Assembly: GCA_964016885.1 (NCBI GenBank)
Contig: OZ024742.1
Coordinates: forward strand, 2,462,479 to 2,526,478
From: Eledone cirrhosa
Lineage: Eukaryota > Mollusca > Cephalopoda > Octopoda > Eledonidae
DNA length: 64,000 bases
Direction of reading: 5' to 3'
Part shown: positions 26,420 through 35,330 of the stretch, in pieces
Numbering within the stretch: position 1 is the first letter of the stretch
How the letters are laid out: the number at the start of each line of letters is the position of its first letter
The notes under the pieces: generated by a model
Told to the model about the DNA's origin: nothing
Databases searched by the model: none
What the model saw: the letters and a program-made list of their open reading frames with translations, nothing else
Made by a program: the position numbers and the translations under genes

Positions 26420-27338
26420 ATCCCGGAAAAATGTATACACACTTTGTTTACTTGTACAGGCAATATATATATTAGAATGGTGTATACATCTTTAGGGACC
26501 CCGGTATATATATATATCGTGTCCCCGAAAAATGTATAAACACTTTGATTACCTGTATAGGCAATATATATATTAGAATGGTGTATACATTTTTAGGGAC
26601 CCCGGTATATATATATGGTGTCCCCGAAAAATGTATACACACTTTGATTACCTGTACAGGCAATATATATATTAGAATGGTGTATACATTTTTAGGGACA
26701 CCGGTATATATATATGGTGTCCCCGAAAGATGTATACACACTTTGATTACCTGTACAGGCAATATCTATATTAGTATGGTGTATACAGTTTTAGGGACAC
26801 CGGTATATATATATATATATGGTGTCCCGGAAAAATGTATACACACTTTGATTACCTGTACAGGCAATATCTATATTAGAATGGTGTATACATTTTTAGG
26901 GACCCCGGTATATATATATATATATATACATGGTGTCCCCGAAAAATGTATACACACTTTGATTACCTGTACAGGCAATATATATATTAGAATGGTGTAT
27001 ACATTTTTTATATAATACTAAAAGTCTGTGATTGATTGCTTGCTTATCTGTAATGTAATGCAGCCAAAAGGGCGCATAATGGGAAAATACTGTGAAAGGA
27101 AGTTGACCCTGAAATGGGAATACAAATGGAACAAAACAAATTTCGCGTAAATCGGACCGCGGGTTCCCGACATATGGGGTTTTTTCCTGGTGCCTTTATA
27201 AACAAAGTAAACAAAGTAAACAAAGAGAGAAAAAGATAGAGAGAAAGAGATAGTGGTTGTGTGAGAGTAAATTGAAAGAGAGACAGAAAGAGGGAGAGGA
27301 GACAGAGAATGAAAATGGAAGAGAGCTGGTGGTGCTGT

Positions 27339-27344
<6 letters not shown>

Positions 27345-27392
<48 letters not shown>

Positions 27393-27469
27393 AGTGTGTG
27401 TGAATATATATATCTGTTAGAACACGAAAAGTGTGAAACAACAGAATGTTCACTTTTCGTGTTCTAACA
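27345..27469. repeat. (TA)n and perfect 19-bp hairpin
   Basis: After a TA run, TGTTAGAACACGAAAAGTG (27415-27433) is mirrored perfectly by CACTTTTCGTGTTCTAACA (27451-27469) around a 17-nt loop. No flanking gene explains it; it may be the heart of a small MITE. Confidence 0.85.
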
Positions 27470-27569
27470 TATATGCCTAACTTCTTCATAAATTTTCCCG
27501 GGATAGCCGTGGTGGTGGTGATCGTATGTCATTGGCTAATTTTCAACCAATCAGAGTAAGTGTTGATAT

Positions 27570-27910
27570 ATATATATATATATACTATTCCCCCTCTCTC
27601 TCTATATATCTTACGCTTTCGCTTTACACTCCTCCCCTTCAATAACACATTTCCCCCTCTCTATATATCTCTTCCACTGTTACTTACGCCTGTTTCTCTC
27701 TATCTGTTCCGTCTCTATATATATCTCTCTTACTCTTTCGCTTTGCACTCCTCCCCTTCAATACCATCTCTCCCCCTCTCTATATATTTGTTACTCTATC
27801 GCTGCACGCTCCTCTCCTTCAATATATCAATTACACACGCGTTACACTCCTTTATCCCCAGCGCCCCTATATATACACCCCCCTCCCGCATCTATATTTT
27901 AATGTTCCGT
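27570..27910 (+). repeat. Pyrimidine-rich ~60-bp degenerate tandem repeat
   Basis: Three to four imperfect copies containing CCCCCTCTCTATATAT and CACTCCTCCCCTTCAATA. The reading frame running through it (27560-28039) is compositional and not considered a gene. Confidence 0.75.
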
Positions 27911-28061
27911 TGCACCGTGAATATATGTGTCTATATATATATACATATATATTGTATATACACATTCATGTATGTGTATACACACTCATGTATGTATATA
28001 CACTGGTTTTATGTGTGTATTGTAAATTTGTACTGTTAAAACACGAAACTAACATTCGATT

Positions 28062-28140
28062 GACACTTTGATTACCTGTACAGGCAATAGTTATTAGAAT
28101 GCTGTTGAAGTGTGTATATATTTTTGGGGGACATCCTGTA
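28062..28140 (+). mobile_element. Solo, diverged relative of the satellite unit
   Basis: GACACTTTGATTACCTGTAC and the following AGGCAATAG match the satellite core. The right end reads GTGTGTATATATTTTTGGGG then GACATCCTG before TATA, mirroring the CAGGTTGTCCCC start at 1910. It appears to be an independent MITE copy outside the array, truncated on the left. Confidence 0.75.
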
Positions 28141-28251
28141 TATACACACATTATATATAATACAATAAACAGATAAATACACACATATATATATGAGCTT
28201 ATTTAATTATAAATATCGTGAATTTTTAACTCAGTTCAATTATATATATAA

Positions 28252-28306
28252 ATGGCTTCTACAGGATTAGAACTGTTTCATTCGAAAGAAATCATCATAA
28301 TATTGA
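28252..28306 (-). ncRNA. Hammerhead-like motif, damaged core
   Basis: Same family as 33992-34046. Minus strand: ATGATGA in place of CTGATGA (complement of 28292-28298), short stem II TTC/GAA, GAAA, stem III ACAG/CTGT with an 8-nt loop, then A. The first core base is changed, so cleavage is unlikely. Confidence 0.45.
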
Positions 28307-28907
28307 GAGGGGGGACTAAATAAAATATTTCAAATCAAATGTGTATAAGTTATAAGTTAAAATGTATAAATAGAGACGATAGTGGAGGTATATCTGTTTA
28401 GTGGAACAGTAGACGATAGAATTAAATACAGACGAGAATCTCCCTTTAATGAAACAGCAGACGATAGAATTAAGGCAATTTAAATTTTAAGCATTTGCAT
28501 TTCATCGTTACGGGGTCGATAAAATAAAGTACCAGTAATACACCGTCACTATAAGTGGACGACTTTCAAATTGAATTGTTGGTTCCATTTCTTTAGTATT
28601 TTCAATTGTAGTTATCTACTTATAAAGCGTTACACGGTTAGAGACATAATTGGTAAGTTATATCTTCCCTATTAAACCATTGCATTATTTCGCCTACAAT
28701 AGAACAACAATGAAATGTTCTTTAAAGAAACAGGAATATAACTTTATAAAAAAAAAAGTTGCATCCGCTTCTTTTATCATTGATAATTTTTTCGTTTTAA
28801 TATTAATTGTTTTTTGTAGTTGTTTATATTAAAAATCTTACTGTAATATTTACTTAAACGAAGGCAGACATCTAAACTTATAGATTAATCTTGAGCGAAG
28901 GACTAGA

Positions 28908-28965
<58 letters not shown>

Positions 28966-28966
28966 A
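28307..28966. other. AT-rich stretch with SINE scrap and (CT)n
   Basis: Holds a short internal duplication (GACGATAGAATTAA near 28412 and 28460), a SINE 3' fragment at 28495-28560 with GGTCGATAAAATAAAGTACC, and a (CT)n(TA)n tract at 28914-28964. The open frame at 28650-28832 lacks any recognisable motif. Confidence 0.6.
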
Positions 28967-29162
28967 ACGAAGAATGATAACATTTCAAGCAAAGAGTTAC
29001 AAATTTGTTTCAGTATATATTTAATATAATATTAATATATTTTGTAATATTATTAACTAATTATTATAATTAGCGCTTCAGGCTTTGTCTATATACTGAA
29101 ACAAATTTGTAAGTCATTACCTAATTAAACTCTTGCTTGAAATTTTATCACTCTTCGTTTTG
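28967..29162. mobile_element. ~195-bp foldback MITE
   Basis: AAACGAAGAATGATAA at the left is mirrored by TTATCACTCTTCGTTTT at the right. The inverted arms of about 60 bp include TACAAATTTGTTTCAGTATA and its mirror, around an AT-rich centre. No coding capacity. Confidence 0.75.
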
Positions 29163-29437
29163 AATTTCTCCTAAGTATTCAATACTCTGTTGAGAAATAC
29201 ATTTTACATAAACAGTCTTTGTACCATTTATACGGTATTAATTACTTATATTTATATATATATATATATAGCGTATGATTAGAACTGTGTTTATTATTAA
29301 TATTTTAATGGATTTAATGAAAAATTTTAGGTGTTCATATATATATTCTAAAAATGCGCGAAATCGTGAATCCGCGATAGTTGAACCGCCAAGTAGCGAG
29401 GTATCACTGTATATATGTTTAAATATATAGTGTAGCT
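29163..29437. other. AT-rich spacer with MITE remnant
   Basis: At 29346-29412 the sequence CGAAATCGTGAATCCGCGAT followed by AAGTAGCGAGGTATCACTGT resembles the end of a Tigger/pogo-type MITE common in invertebrates (recalled, moderate). Nothing else recognised. Confidence 0.45.
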
Positions 29438-29902
29438 GTGATGTATCTCGCGAGTGAATCGAGACCTGTCACTGATTTTGGTGTCCTCACTGCCGATGTG
29501 AATGAGCAACGCTGCACTTGTGAATTGGGTCTTGATGTTGCAGGCAGTTCATATACTTACAATGATGCGGTCCCACAAGCTTGTTCACATTCCTGTGCTA
29601 ATAATCTAGATGGGCGTATTAAATTGGATGTGAAAGCAGCTTACCGGATGCGGAATCGGGAGAAGTTGAGACAAAAACAGGCCGATTATAGAACTGTGAA
29701 TTTTGCTAAATTAACACAAAAACAGGCCACGTATAGATGTTCAAAACGGTATGAGTTGGCAAACAAGCAGGCCAAGTATAGATCTGCAAATTCAGCTATT
29801 ATATCTCAAAAGCAAGCCGAGCGTAGAGCTTCTAAACGTACCGAGTTGGCTAAAGAGCAGACCAAGTACAGATCTGCAAATATCTTATTGCACAAACAAT
29901 AA
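29438..29902 (+). CDS. Hypothetical protein with 15-residue charged repeats
   Basis: An open frame of 154 codons with balanced codon use, unlike the AT-rich surroundings. The first 70 residues contain several cysteines (CTCELG..., CSHSC). From about residue 70 a 15-residue motif, roughly [AT]xYR..N..KLxQKQ, repeats about six times in two alternating forms, giving a Lys/Gln/Arg-rich helical tail. I recall comparable KQAxYR repeats near the start of Helitron and other transposon ORFs in invertebrates, but no catalytic domain follows and the frame ends just before a dispersed repeat. It could be an N-terminal scrap of a transposon protein or a captured exon. The start codon is uncertain: ATGATG at 29438. 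Confidence 0.45.
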   Translation: MMYLASESRPVTDFGVLTADVNEQRCTCELGLDVAGSSYTYNDAVPQACSHSCANNLDGRIKLDVKAAYRMRNREKLRQKQADYRTVNFAKLTQKQATYRCSKRYELANKQAKYRSANSAIISQKQAERRASKRTELAKEQTKYRSANILLHKQ

Positions 29903-29914
29903 TTCTGCACAAAT

Positions 29915-30045
29915 GTTGCTCCATTATTAGATCTAATGTTGCAACGATACAGTTAAATGTTGTCTGTGTATTTTAAAAAAGATTTGCTTATAATCTTTTC
30001 AAATTTCATTACGCCAATGATTCAAGCTCAAATTGACATTATCTA
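29915..30045 (+). repeat. Dispersed repeat, copy 1
   Basis: Sequence from TTGCTCCATTATTAGATCTA through CAAATTTCATTACGCC is shared, with divergence, with 31425-31560. The copies flank the CR1-like scrap and SINE. Family not identified. Confidence 0.6.
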
Positions 30046-30111
30046 AAAAATTGTACAAACAGCGGTGGATTAGCAGTAGTGAACAGATAAATCAGTCAAT
30101 TTATTAAGATT

Positions 30112-30590
30112 GACTTGGCATCAATCAGCAAGACCTTCATTAGCTGCCCGCCAGCCATCTATTTAAAGCTGTATACATCTATGGTACGAATACACTTGGA
30201 GTTCGCGTCATCAGTCTGGAACCCCTATCTTGCTCAGAACATTAACCTCCTGGAAACTGTTCAGAGACATGCAACCAAGCGCATACCCTCCATCAGACAC
30301 CTACCATACCCTGAATATTTTGCTTCCCTCTGGCAATGGACTTGGTAAACACCCACAAAGTTATTAACCATCCGACCAACAACAACCCCGAACACCTTTT
30401 TTATCTCCATGTGTCTAACACGTGGACATGCCTACAAAGTCAGAAAACAACACAGCTCCCATGACTTTAGGAAATATTTCTTCATGCTCAGAGTTGCTGA
30501 AGGATGGAACAAACTTCCTGCATCAGTTGTTAGCTGATGACACACTGCATCCTTTAAAACCATCATACATTCCGAAATACACCAAAACTA
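30112..30590 (+). pseudogene. CR1/Jockey-like LINE 3' fragment
   Basis: Translation gives LKLYTSMVRIHLEFASSVWN then LLETVQRHATKRIPSIRHLP, the familiar thumb region of CR1/Jockey-type RTs. After a frameshift near 30345 come RGHAYKVRKQ and RKYFFMLRVAEGWNKLP, the conserved end of the RT protein. Only about the last 150 residues remain, with at least two frameshifts. These LINEs normally use an APE-type endonuclease, absent here. It is a 5'-truncated dead insertion. Confidence 0.8.
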
Positions 30591-31214
30591 CACCTGATGT
30601 CCCCCTTCCATACACATGCACATATGTGTATATCATGACTCATGCACTGTTCTTTTTTCCTGACGTTTTTATATTACCCTATGTATTATATATGCACTTT
30701 TGATGAGTTGTAGTGCACCTCAGCATTGTACACAATATTTTCATTATTATTATCATTATTATTATTACACTCATTGATCCATTTTGCACTAACTCTGCAT
30801 CAAGCACCCTCACCTAAATATTAACCAATCAAGGATCCAATACAGCTATCTGTTGGATGAGTATTGTATAGTGCCAAAAACGAAACCAATCAGTTTAGCA
30901 GAAAGTTTCCAGACAAGAAACACGCATATTTTGCTATCCTCAAACACGTTTACACATGGCATGAAATATAACTAATCCGAGATGGCTAGGTTTCATCTTC
31001 TAACTGGATATACGAAATCCATTATGTCTTGACAACAACATGAGGTAACATTATGTTATTCACAGACACACTTTGTACACTGTTCCATATCAGAATGTAT
31101 TTCCTTCGTCATATTCACAAACAGTAGTGAAAATATGTTCTTCGGCAAATAAAAATGTTTTGTTCATAATATTTCAACTAGCGATTGCTCTACTCCACGC
31201 ACGACCACCATAAA
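30591..31214. other. Unassigned spacer
   Basis: Contains an (ATT)n tract near 30735-30765 and otherwise unique-looking AT-rich DNA. No gene recognised. Confidence 0.5.
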
Positions 31215-31400
31215 TTAATGACCAGCTCAACACAAGTATTGGTAGAGCGTCAGACACCATGCTTTGCAGTATTGTTATGGTCCTTTGCATTCTAAGTTCA
31301 AATCCTGCCGAGGTTAACTTCGACTTTCATACTTACTAATTCGATAAAATAAAGTACCAGTAATGGACTGCCGTAATGGATTTGTGCCGAAAAATAGAAA
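31215..31400 (+). mobile_element. tRNA-derived SINE
   Basis: A-box-like TGGTAGAGCGTCAGA (about 31239-31253) and B-box-like AGTTCAAATCCTGC (31295-31308) at pol III spacing, followed by the tRNA-unrelated body with GATAAAATAAAGTACCAGTA. This body type is typical of cephalopod SINEs and is the best taxonomic clue in the window. It cannot be a working tRNA: no cloverleaf or anticodon arm is preserved. Confidence 0.8.
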
Positions 31401-31424
31401 CACTATTAATGTGCAATAAGAGCA

Positions 31425-31600
31425 AAATATAACGACATTGCTCAATTATTTTATCTAATGTTGTAATAACACAAGGAAATGTTGTTTGTGTATTTTTTTT
31501 TATATTTGCTCATAGGCTTTTACAATTTCGCTCAGCCAACAACTATTAAAAAGTGAGTTGCTTAAGATAACAATTTAATCACAAATTGTTGCTATCTTTT
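31425..31600 (+). repeat. Dispersed repeat, copy 2
   Basis: Diverged second copy of the sequence at 29915-30045 (TATCTAATGTTGTAATAACA, then TTTGCTCATAGGCTTTTAC). Confidence 0.6.
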
Positions 31601-31960
31601 AATACACTCCAACAAGTCATCAAATTATGTACAATAAAAACAAATCTTATTAATTTGCTCAGGGAATATAAAGAAAATGTATATACACTGATAATTGCAA
31701 TTGTATGTAAATATTTTGTTTTTGTATTGTTTATTTTATGTTTTCTATTATGTATAATATATTGATTTAATATTGATTGTTTTTTGTAGTTGTTTATATT
31801 AAAAGTCTGAAAATATTTTTATACATCTTACACTAATATTTATAAGATAATTTATAATAACAATTACATAATCTAATTACATTACAACGATAATTTATTA
31901 TTAATATATATCCTGTTTAACTAGAGTTATTACAAGCGTTGCCTTAAAAAATATTAAACT
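31601..31960. other. AT-rich spacer
   Basis: Very AT-rich, no open frames or motifs. The phrase TTGATTGTTTTTTGTAGTTG also occurs near 28803-28822, so part of this is repetitive. Confidence 0.5.
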
Positions 31961-32911
31961 AGACATGAAAAATGCGCAAGCTCAAAAGTGCCACAGAATG
32001 TTATAATAAACCTTCAAAAGTGTGGGACTAGAGTTGTTGCTAAAAAATATTGTAATCATTATATATCGTACATTCTGTGGCATCCTTTATAAAAATAGCT
32101 TAAACCAACGAAGCCTTTATTTTTACGCTATTTCACTTAGTTAATTCTTAGAGTGTAACATATAAAAATAAATACATCTATGTTTAATGTAATAACAGCT
32201 ATAAATAATTACGTAATATTATTATCATATACTCATAGTAACAAAATAATTGTGTTGAAAATTAATATGATGCTTATATGAACGATCAAATCTATAATGA
32301 TAATTTCTTAAATATACTAATAGTAAAATAATTTAGTTATCTATTGTTACATTTGCATAGAACTATAATATTAACAATCGTATTGCATTATCAAATTTTT
32401 ATCACTACAAACTTTCATATTGGAATTACCTTAAGCCACTTATTATTACTTCGCTTTCGTACTTTTACAGCTGTAGATATTGCGCTGTATCTTATATCTA
32501 ATATCAATATCTCATGGTAATTTGCATGCAGTGTAAAATAGGTTTATTAATAACTTTAATATGAAATGTATTATACAGGGCTGCGGAGTCGGCCAAAAAT
32601 TGACTGGCTCCAACTCAGGATCCGATACTCCATTATTTCCTAAATTTCAGCTCCGCAGCTCTGTTATTATATTAATTAATTTATTTTATAGTTGTAAATC
32701 ATATTTTTATATGTTACACTCTAAGAATTAACTAAGTGAAATAGCGTAAAAATAAAGGCTTCGTTGGATTAAGCTATTTTTATAAAGGATGCCACAGAAT
32801 GTACGATATATAATGATTACAATATTTTTTAGCAACAACTCTAGTCCCACACTTTTGAAGGTTTATTATAACATTCTGTGGCACTTTTGAGCTTGCGCAT
32901 TTTTCATGTCT
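31961..32911. mobile_element. 950-bp foldback element with nested inverted repeats
   Basis: Arms 31961-32167 and 32704-32911 are near-identical inverted repeats (GACATGAAAAATGCGCAAGC at the outside). Inside each arm GCCACAGAATG is mirrored by CATTCTGTGGC, so each arm folds on itself as well. The interior of about 535 bp is AT-rich, has no transposase, and hosts a smaller MITE at 32577-32663. Confidence 0.85.
32577..32663. mobile_element. hAT-like mini-MITE
   Basis: Starts ACAGGGCTGCGGAGTCGG and ends CAGCTCCGCAGCTCTGT, inverted over about 15 bases. Sequences of the type CAGGGCTGCGGAGTCGG are recalled as widespread non-autonomous hAT ends. No clean 8-bp target duplication was seen. Confidence 0.6.
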
Positions 32912-33303
32912 ATATATATATGTGTGTGTTTATGACCAGTGCATGTAGATCACAGACATCCACATATATATATACACACACATACATGTATATGTATATG
33001 TTTACACACACACACATATATATATATATACATACACTCACGTATATATATAGGCCTTCCAATTTCATTTCACATTATATACATGTCTATGTATATTTTT
33101 ATTATTTAAAAATTATTTTTAAGTGAACACAATTTTTAAAAAAATATTTTAAAGTGAACATGACCCAACGGGTCACGGGTGGTCTAGTCTCCATAAATAA
33201 AATTAATGATTTCTTTTACCAATAACGCATCTCCGAAACTGACCTTACAACTTAGGATTAGAAATACTTTAACTTCTATCAATTGCTATATCTGTTATAT
33301 ATA

Positions 33304-33305
<2 letters not shown>
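32912..33305. other. Microsatellites and Helitron-like 3' end
   Basis: TG/CA and TA tracts fill 32920-33060. At 33162-33187, GACCC-AAC-GGGTC precedes CTAG followed by T, a Helitron 3' signature. 33190-33300 is unassigned. Confidence 0.65.
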
Positions 33306-33369
<64 letters not shown>

Positions 33370-33385
33370 TCTCTCTCTCTCTCTT

Positions 33386-33441
<56 letters not shown>

Positions 33442-33495
33442 GCGCGCTCTCTCTCTCTCTCTCTTTCTCTTTCTCTCCCTGTATATATATATACA
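33306..33495. repeat. (CT)n tract
   Basis: About 170 bp of CT with few interruptions, then TA. It yields long poly-Leu/Ser and poly-Arg/Glu frames on the two strands, all artefacts. Confidence 0.95.
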
Positions 33496-33521
33496 GATTA
33501 GAGCAAACATCACGAGCGCTC

Positions 33522-33705
33522 TTCACAAAATTATTTTTGAAAAGCATTAGAAATGCGCAACCGGTAAAAACTTAAAACTAAAACTGAATACTGACCAATA
33601 CTTATTACTAATTTATATTTATTACTAACTTATACTTATTCCTAATTAAACTATTTTTCACTGGGAAAAATTTGTCAGCATTTTCTTTTCCTTTTTACTA
33701 ATATA
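33522..33705 (+). mobile_element. Single arm of the 8731-9392 foldback family
   Basis: AAATTATTTTTGAAAAGCAT, AGAAATGCGCAACCGGTAAA and TTTGTCAGCATTTTC match the right arm at 9225-9392 with indels. No partner arm lies nearby. Confidence 0.8.
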
Positions 33706-33774
33706 TATATGTATGTATGTAATCGGTACAGTATATGGAAGGTACATATTAGGTTAACGCTTGATATAGCAGGA

Positions 33775-33825
33775 AGGGGTTTTAACGTTTCGGACGCTAG
33801 TCCTTCATCAGAAGAAAGCATGAGA
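33775..33825 (-). ncRNA. Hammerhead-like PLE-type end
   Basis: Minus strand: CTGATGA, stem II GGAC/GTCC with loop TAGC, GAAA, then ACGT as minimal stem III and U. The core is intact, but stem I pairs poorly (two adjacent pairs then mismatches). The string CTGATGAAGGAC...GTCCGAAACGTT strongly resembles PLE 3' ends I recall from many animals. Confidence 0.5.
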
Positions 33826-33991
33826 AATAAGATAGATTGAGGGGACGGGTCGGTTGGAATTGGAAAAAGCGTCTTTAGATAAAAATAACAGGTCCATTGT
33901 ATTATAGGTTGATTCCCGACGTATATCGGGAGGTGACCGAAAAAGTACTCAATACGCTACTAAAGTATAGGCATATTTATTTTTTATAGAA

Positions 33992-34046
33992 ATGAATTCT
34001 ACAGGACTAGAACTGTTTCATTCGTAAGAAATCACCAGGAAATTCC
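33992..34046 (-). ncRNA. Hammerhead-like ribozyme, second family
   Basis: Minus strand: stem I GAATTC against GAAATTC with one bulged base, CTGGTGA (one change from CTGATGA), stem II TTC/GAA, GAAA, stem III ACAG/CTGT with loop TTCTAGTC, then A. A sister copy is at 28252-28306. Confidence 0.5.
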
Positions 34047-34331
34047 ACTTTCCTGATGATTTATATACATATGTATATAAACATTTTACCTAATTATATA
34101 ATAATTAGTAGTAATGCCGAAACAATTGTATTACATGAGATAAGATCTCTATTCTATAATTCTCTTCCGCTGGGTATTTTCTATATATCTATCTTTCTCT
34201 TGCTTTCGTCTCTCTCCCATCTTCCACATATAACGACATAAACACATTGAACTTTCTATAAAATTATTTGGCAATCATATACCCTCCTATAGAACTCTCT
34301 GCTGGAAAATAGAGTCATATGTTTACCCTTG

Positions 34332-34368
<37 letters not shown>

Positions 34369-34641
34369 GGGGTGGGTGGGTGGGTGAGTGCGTGTGAGAT
34401 GGTGCAGCGGGTGGAGGTGGTCTGTGTTTACGTTTCTCTTTGTATCTGTGTTTGTATCCCATAAATGAGAAGTTCAAAAGAAAAGAGATCGATTGAATAA
34501 ATACCACACTGGGAAAAACCACTGCCGTATTCGATATGATGGACTAAAATCTATTTATGGTACTGCCCCAGCATGACCGCAGTTAAATGACTGAGACTCG
34601 TAAAGTATTAAAATAGTGAACGAATATTATGATATAATATA

Positions 34642-34680
<39 letters not shown>

Positions 34681-34702
34681 TTTCGCTCTACATGGCTGAA
34701 TA

Positions 34703-35082
34703 CAATAAATGTAATCTGAGTTTTTCGAATATTAATAATAACATTCGATTCGTTTGCAATTATGCAAACAAGCCTAATTTTTAAAGCCATGTCAGTAGAA
34801 TGAACCCTTTATTCTTGCTCTTGTGTTGGCATGTAAACAGAACTGCAGACACTAATGTTTCTGGATATCACCCTTCATCAGTACAGCACATTGTCCACCT
34901 GCCAACTGTCAGAGCTAGTGAAAATATATGCTTATTTTCTAAAATATACAGTCTGTTTACATGCCAACACAAGAGCAAGAATGAAAGGTTCATTCTACTG
35001 ACATGGCTTTAAAAATGAGGCTTGTTTGCATAATTGCAAACGAATCGAATGTTATTATTAATATTCTAAAAATTCAGATTAC

Positions 35083-35085
<3 letters not shown>
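34703..35085 (-). mobile_element. Palindromic hammerhead-bearing element
   Basis: Arms of about 140 bp (34703-34846 and 34949-35085) are inverted repeats, for example TTGCTCTTGTGTTGGCATGT against ACATGCCAACACAAGAGCAA. The left-hand arm, read on the minus strand, directly continues a hammerhead (34841-34888). The layout, one 3' end with ribozyme plus an inverted extra 3' end, copies in miniature the PLE architecture seen elsewhere in this window. It lies between two TA runs and has no coding capacity. Confidence 0.7.
34841..34888 (-). ncRNA. Hammerhead ribozyme, complete core
   Basis: Minus strand: stem I CTGTA/TGCAG (five pairs, one G-U), CTGATGA (complement of 34875-34881), stem II GGG/TCC with loop TGATA, GAAA (34858-34861), stem III ACA/TGT with loop TTAG, and C at the cleavage position. 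All invariant bases are present. Confidence 0.65.
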
Positions 35086-35089
<4 letters not shown>

Positions 35090-35119
<30 letters not shown>

Positions 35120-35330
35120 AAAATGTTTGACCCTGATGGCAGAGCTCAAGCCGTTTCGACGGCTACTTCTGGACTCAGAAATAGCCGTCGAAACGGCTTG
35201 AGCTCTGCCGTCGGGGACAAACATTTTCCTATTACCCGTTCTACTACCCTATGTATTGAGTACTCTGGTGCGTTATGGTCCATCTGGTTCCTTACCACAC
35301 CTCCTTCGATATATATATATATATACTACA
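35090..35330. repeat. 115-bp near-perfect palindrome and flank
   Basis: After a TA run, GGAAAATGTTTG at 35118 is mirrored by CAAACATTTTCC ending at 35232. The arms contain GCAGAGCTCAAGCCGTTTCG and its mirror around a 16-nt centre. The flank 35233-35310 (TACTCTGGTGCGTTATGGTC) recurs inverted at 36285-36340, next to a copy of one arm, so both belong to one dispersed family. In one arm GAAACGGC...GCCGTC has the shape of hammerhead GAAA plus stem III. Confidence 0.75.

Larger units (their letters stand above)
9433..27008 (+). repeat. ~100-bp satellite array derived from a palindromic MITE
   Basis: About 150 head-to-tail units, all in one orientation apart from inserted elements. A unit reads GGTGTCCCCGAAAAATGTA..., then TTGATTACCTGTACAGGCAA, a short TA run, GAATGGTGTATACATTTTTA, GGGACCCCGG, and a TA run of variable length. 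Its ends are complementary, and the centre holds the palindrome CCTGTACAGG. Length differences between units are almost all in the TA runs. Where those runs keep multiples of three, long open frames arise on both strands at once (for example 23296-24309 and 23363-24400); these are not genes. A lone diverged unit at 28062-28140 and the end at 1907 suggest the parent was a TA-targeting mariner-type MITE with ends near CAGGNTGTCCCC. Confidence 0.92.
27009..33187 (+). mobile_element. Possible old Helitron filled with nested insertions
   Basis: The satellite stops abruptly at 27008 and is followed by TATATAATACTAAAAGTCTG, which resembles animal Helitron 5' starts although the leading TC is not clear. 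At 33162-33187 there is a Helitron-like 3' end: hairpin GACCC-AAC-GGGTC, nine bases, then CTAG before T. Between them lie an ORF with 15-residue repeats, a CR1-like scrap, a SINE and several MITEs. No Rep or helicase motif was found, so joining the two ends into one element is an inference. Confidence 0.3.
33706..34700. other. Mixed region with two hammerhead-like ends
   Basis: Contains the hammerhead-like motifs at 33775-33825 and 33992-34046 (listed separately), a TA run at 34335-34365 followed by (GGGT)n, and AT-rich DNA to 34673. The frame at 34056-34241 has no motif. Confidence 0.5.

Noticed and set aside
9433..27008. CRISPR-like array of repeats and spacers
   Set aside because: The so-called spacers are TA runs and the repeat covers nearly the whole unit. 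The context is eukaryotic mobile DNA with no cas genes.
27560..28039. 159-codon ORF over the pyrimidine minisatellite
   Set aside because: Composition follows the degenerate tandem repeat and the TA/TG tract; no domain.
31215..31400. Functional tRNA gene
   Set aside because: A and B boxes are present but the cloverleaf is degenerate and a SINE body follows.
32577..32663. 8-bp target duplication proving a hAT insertion
   Set aside because: The flanks are both AT-rich but do not match over 8 bases; only the inverted ends support the call.
33206..33550. Leu/Ser-rich and Arg/Glu-rich proteins
   Set aside because: Pure translation of the (CT)n microsatellite.
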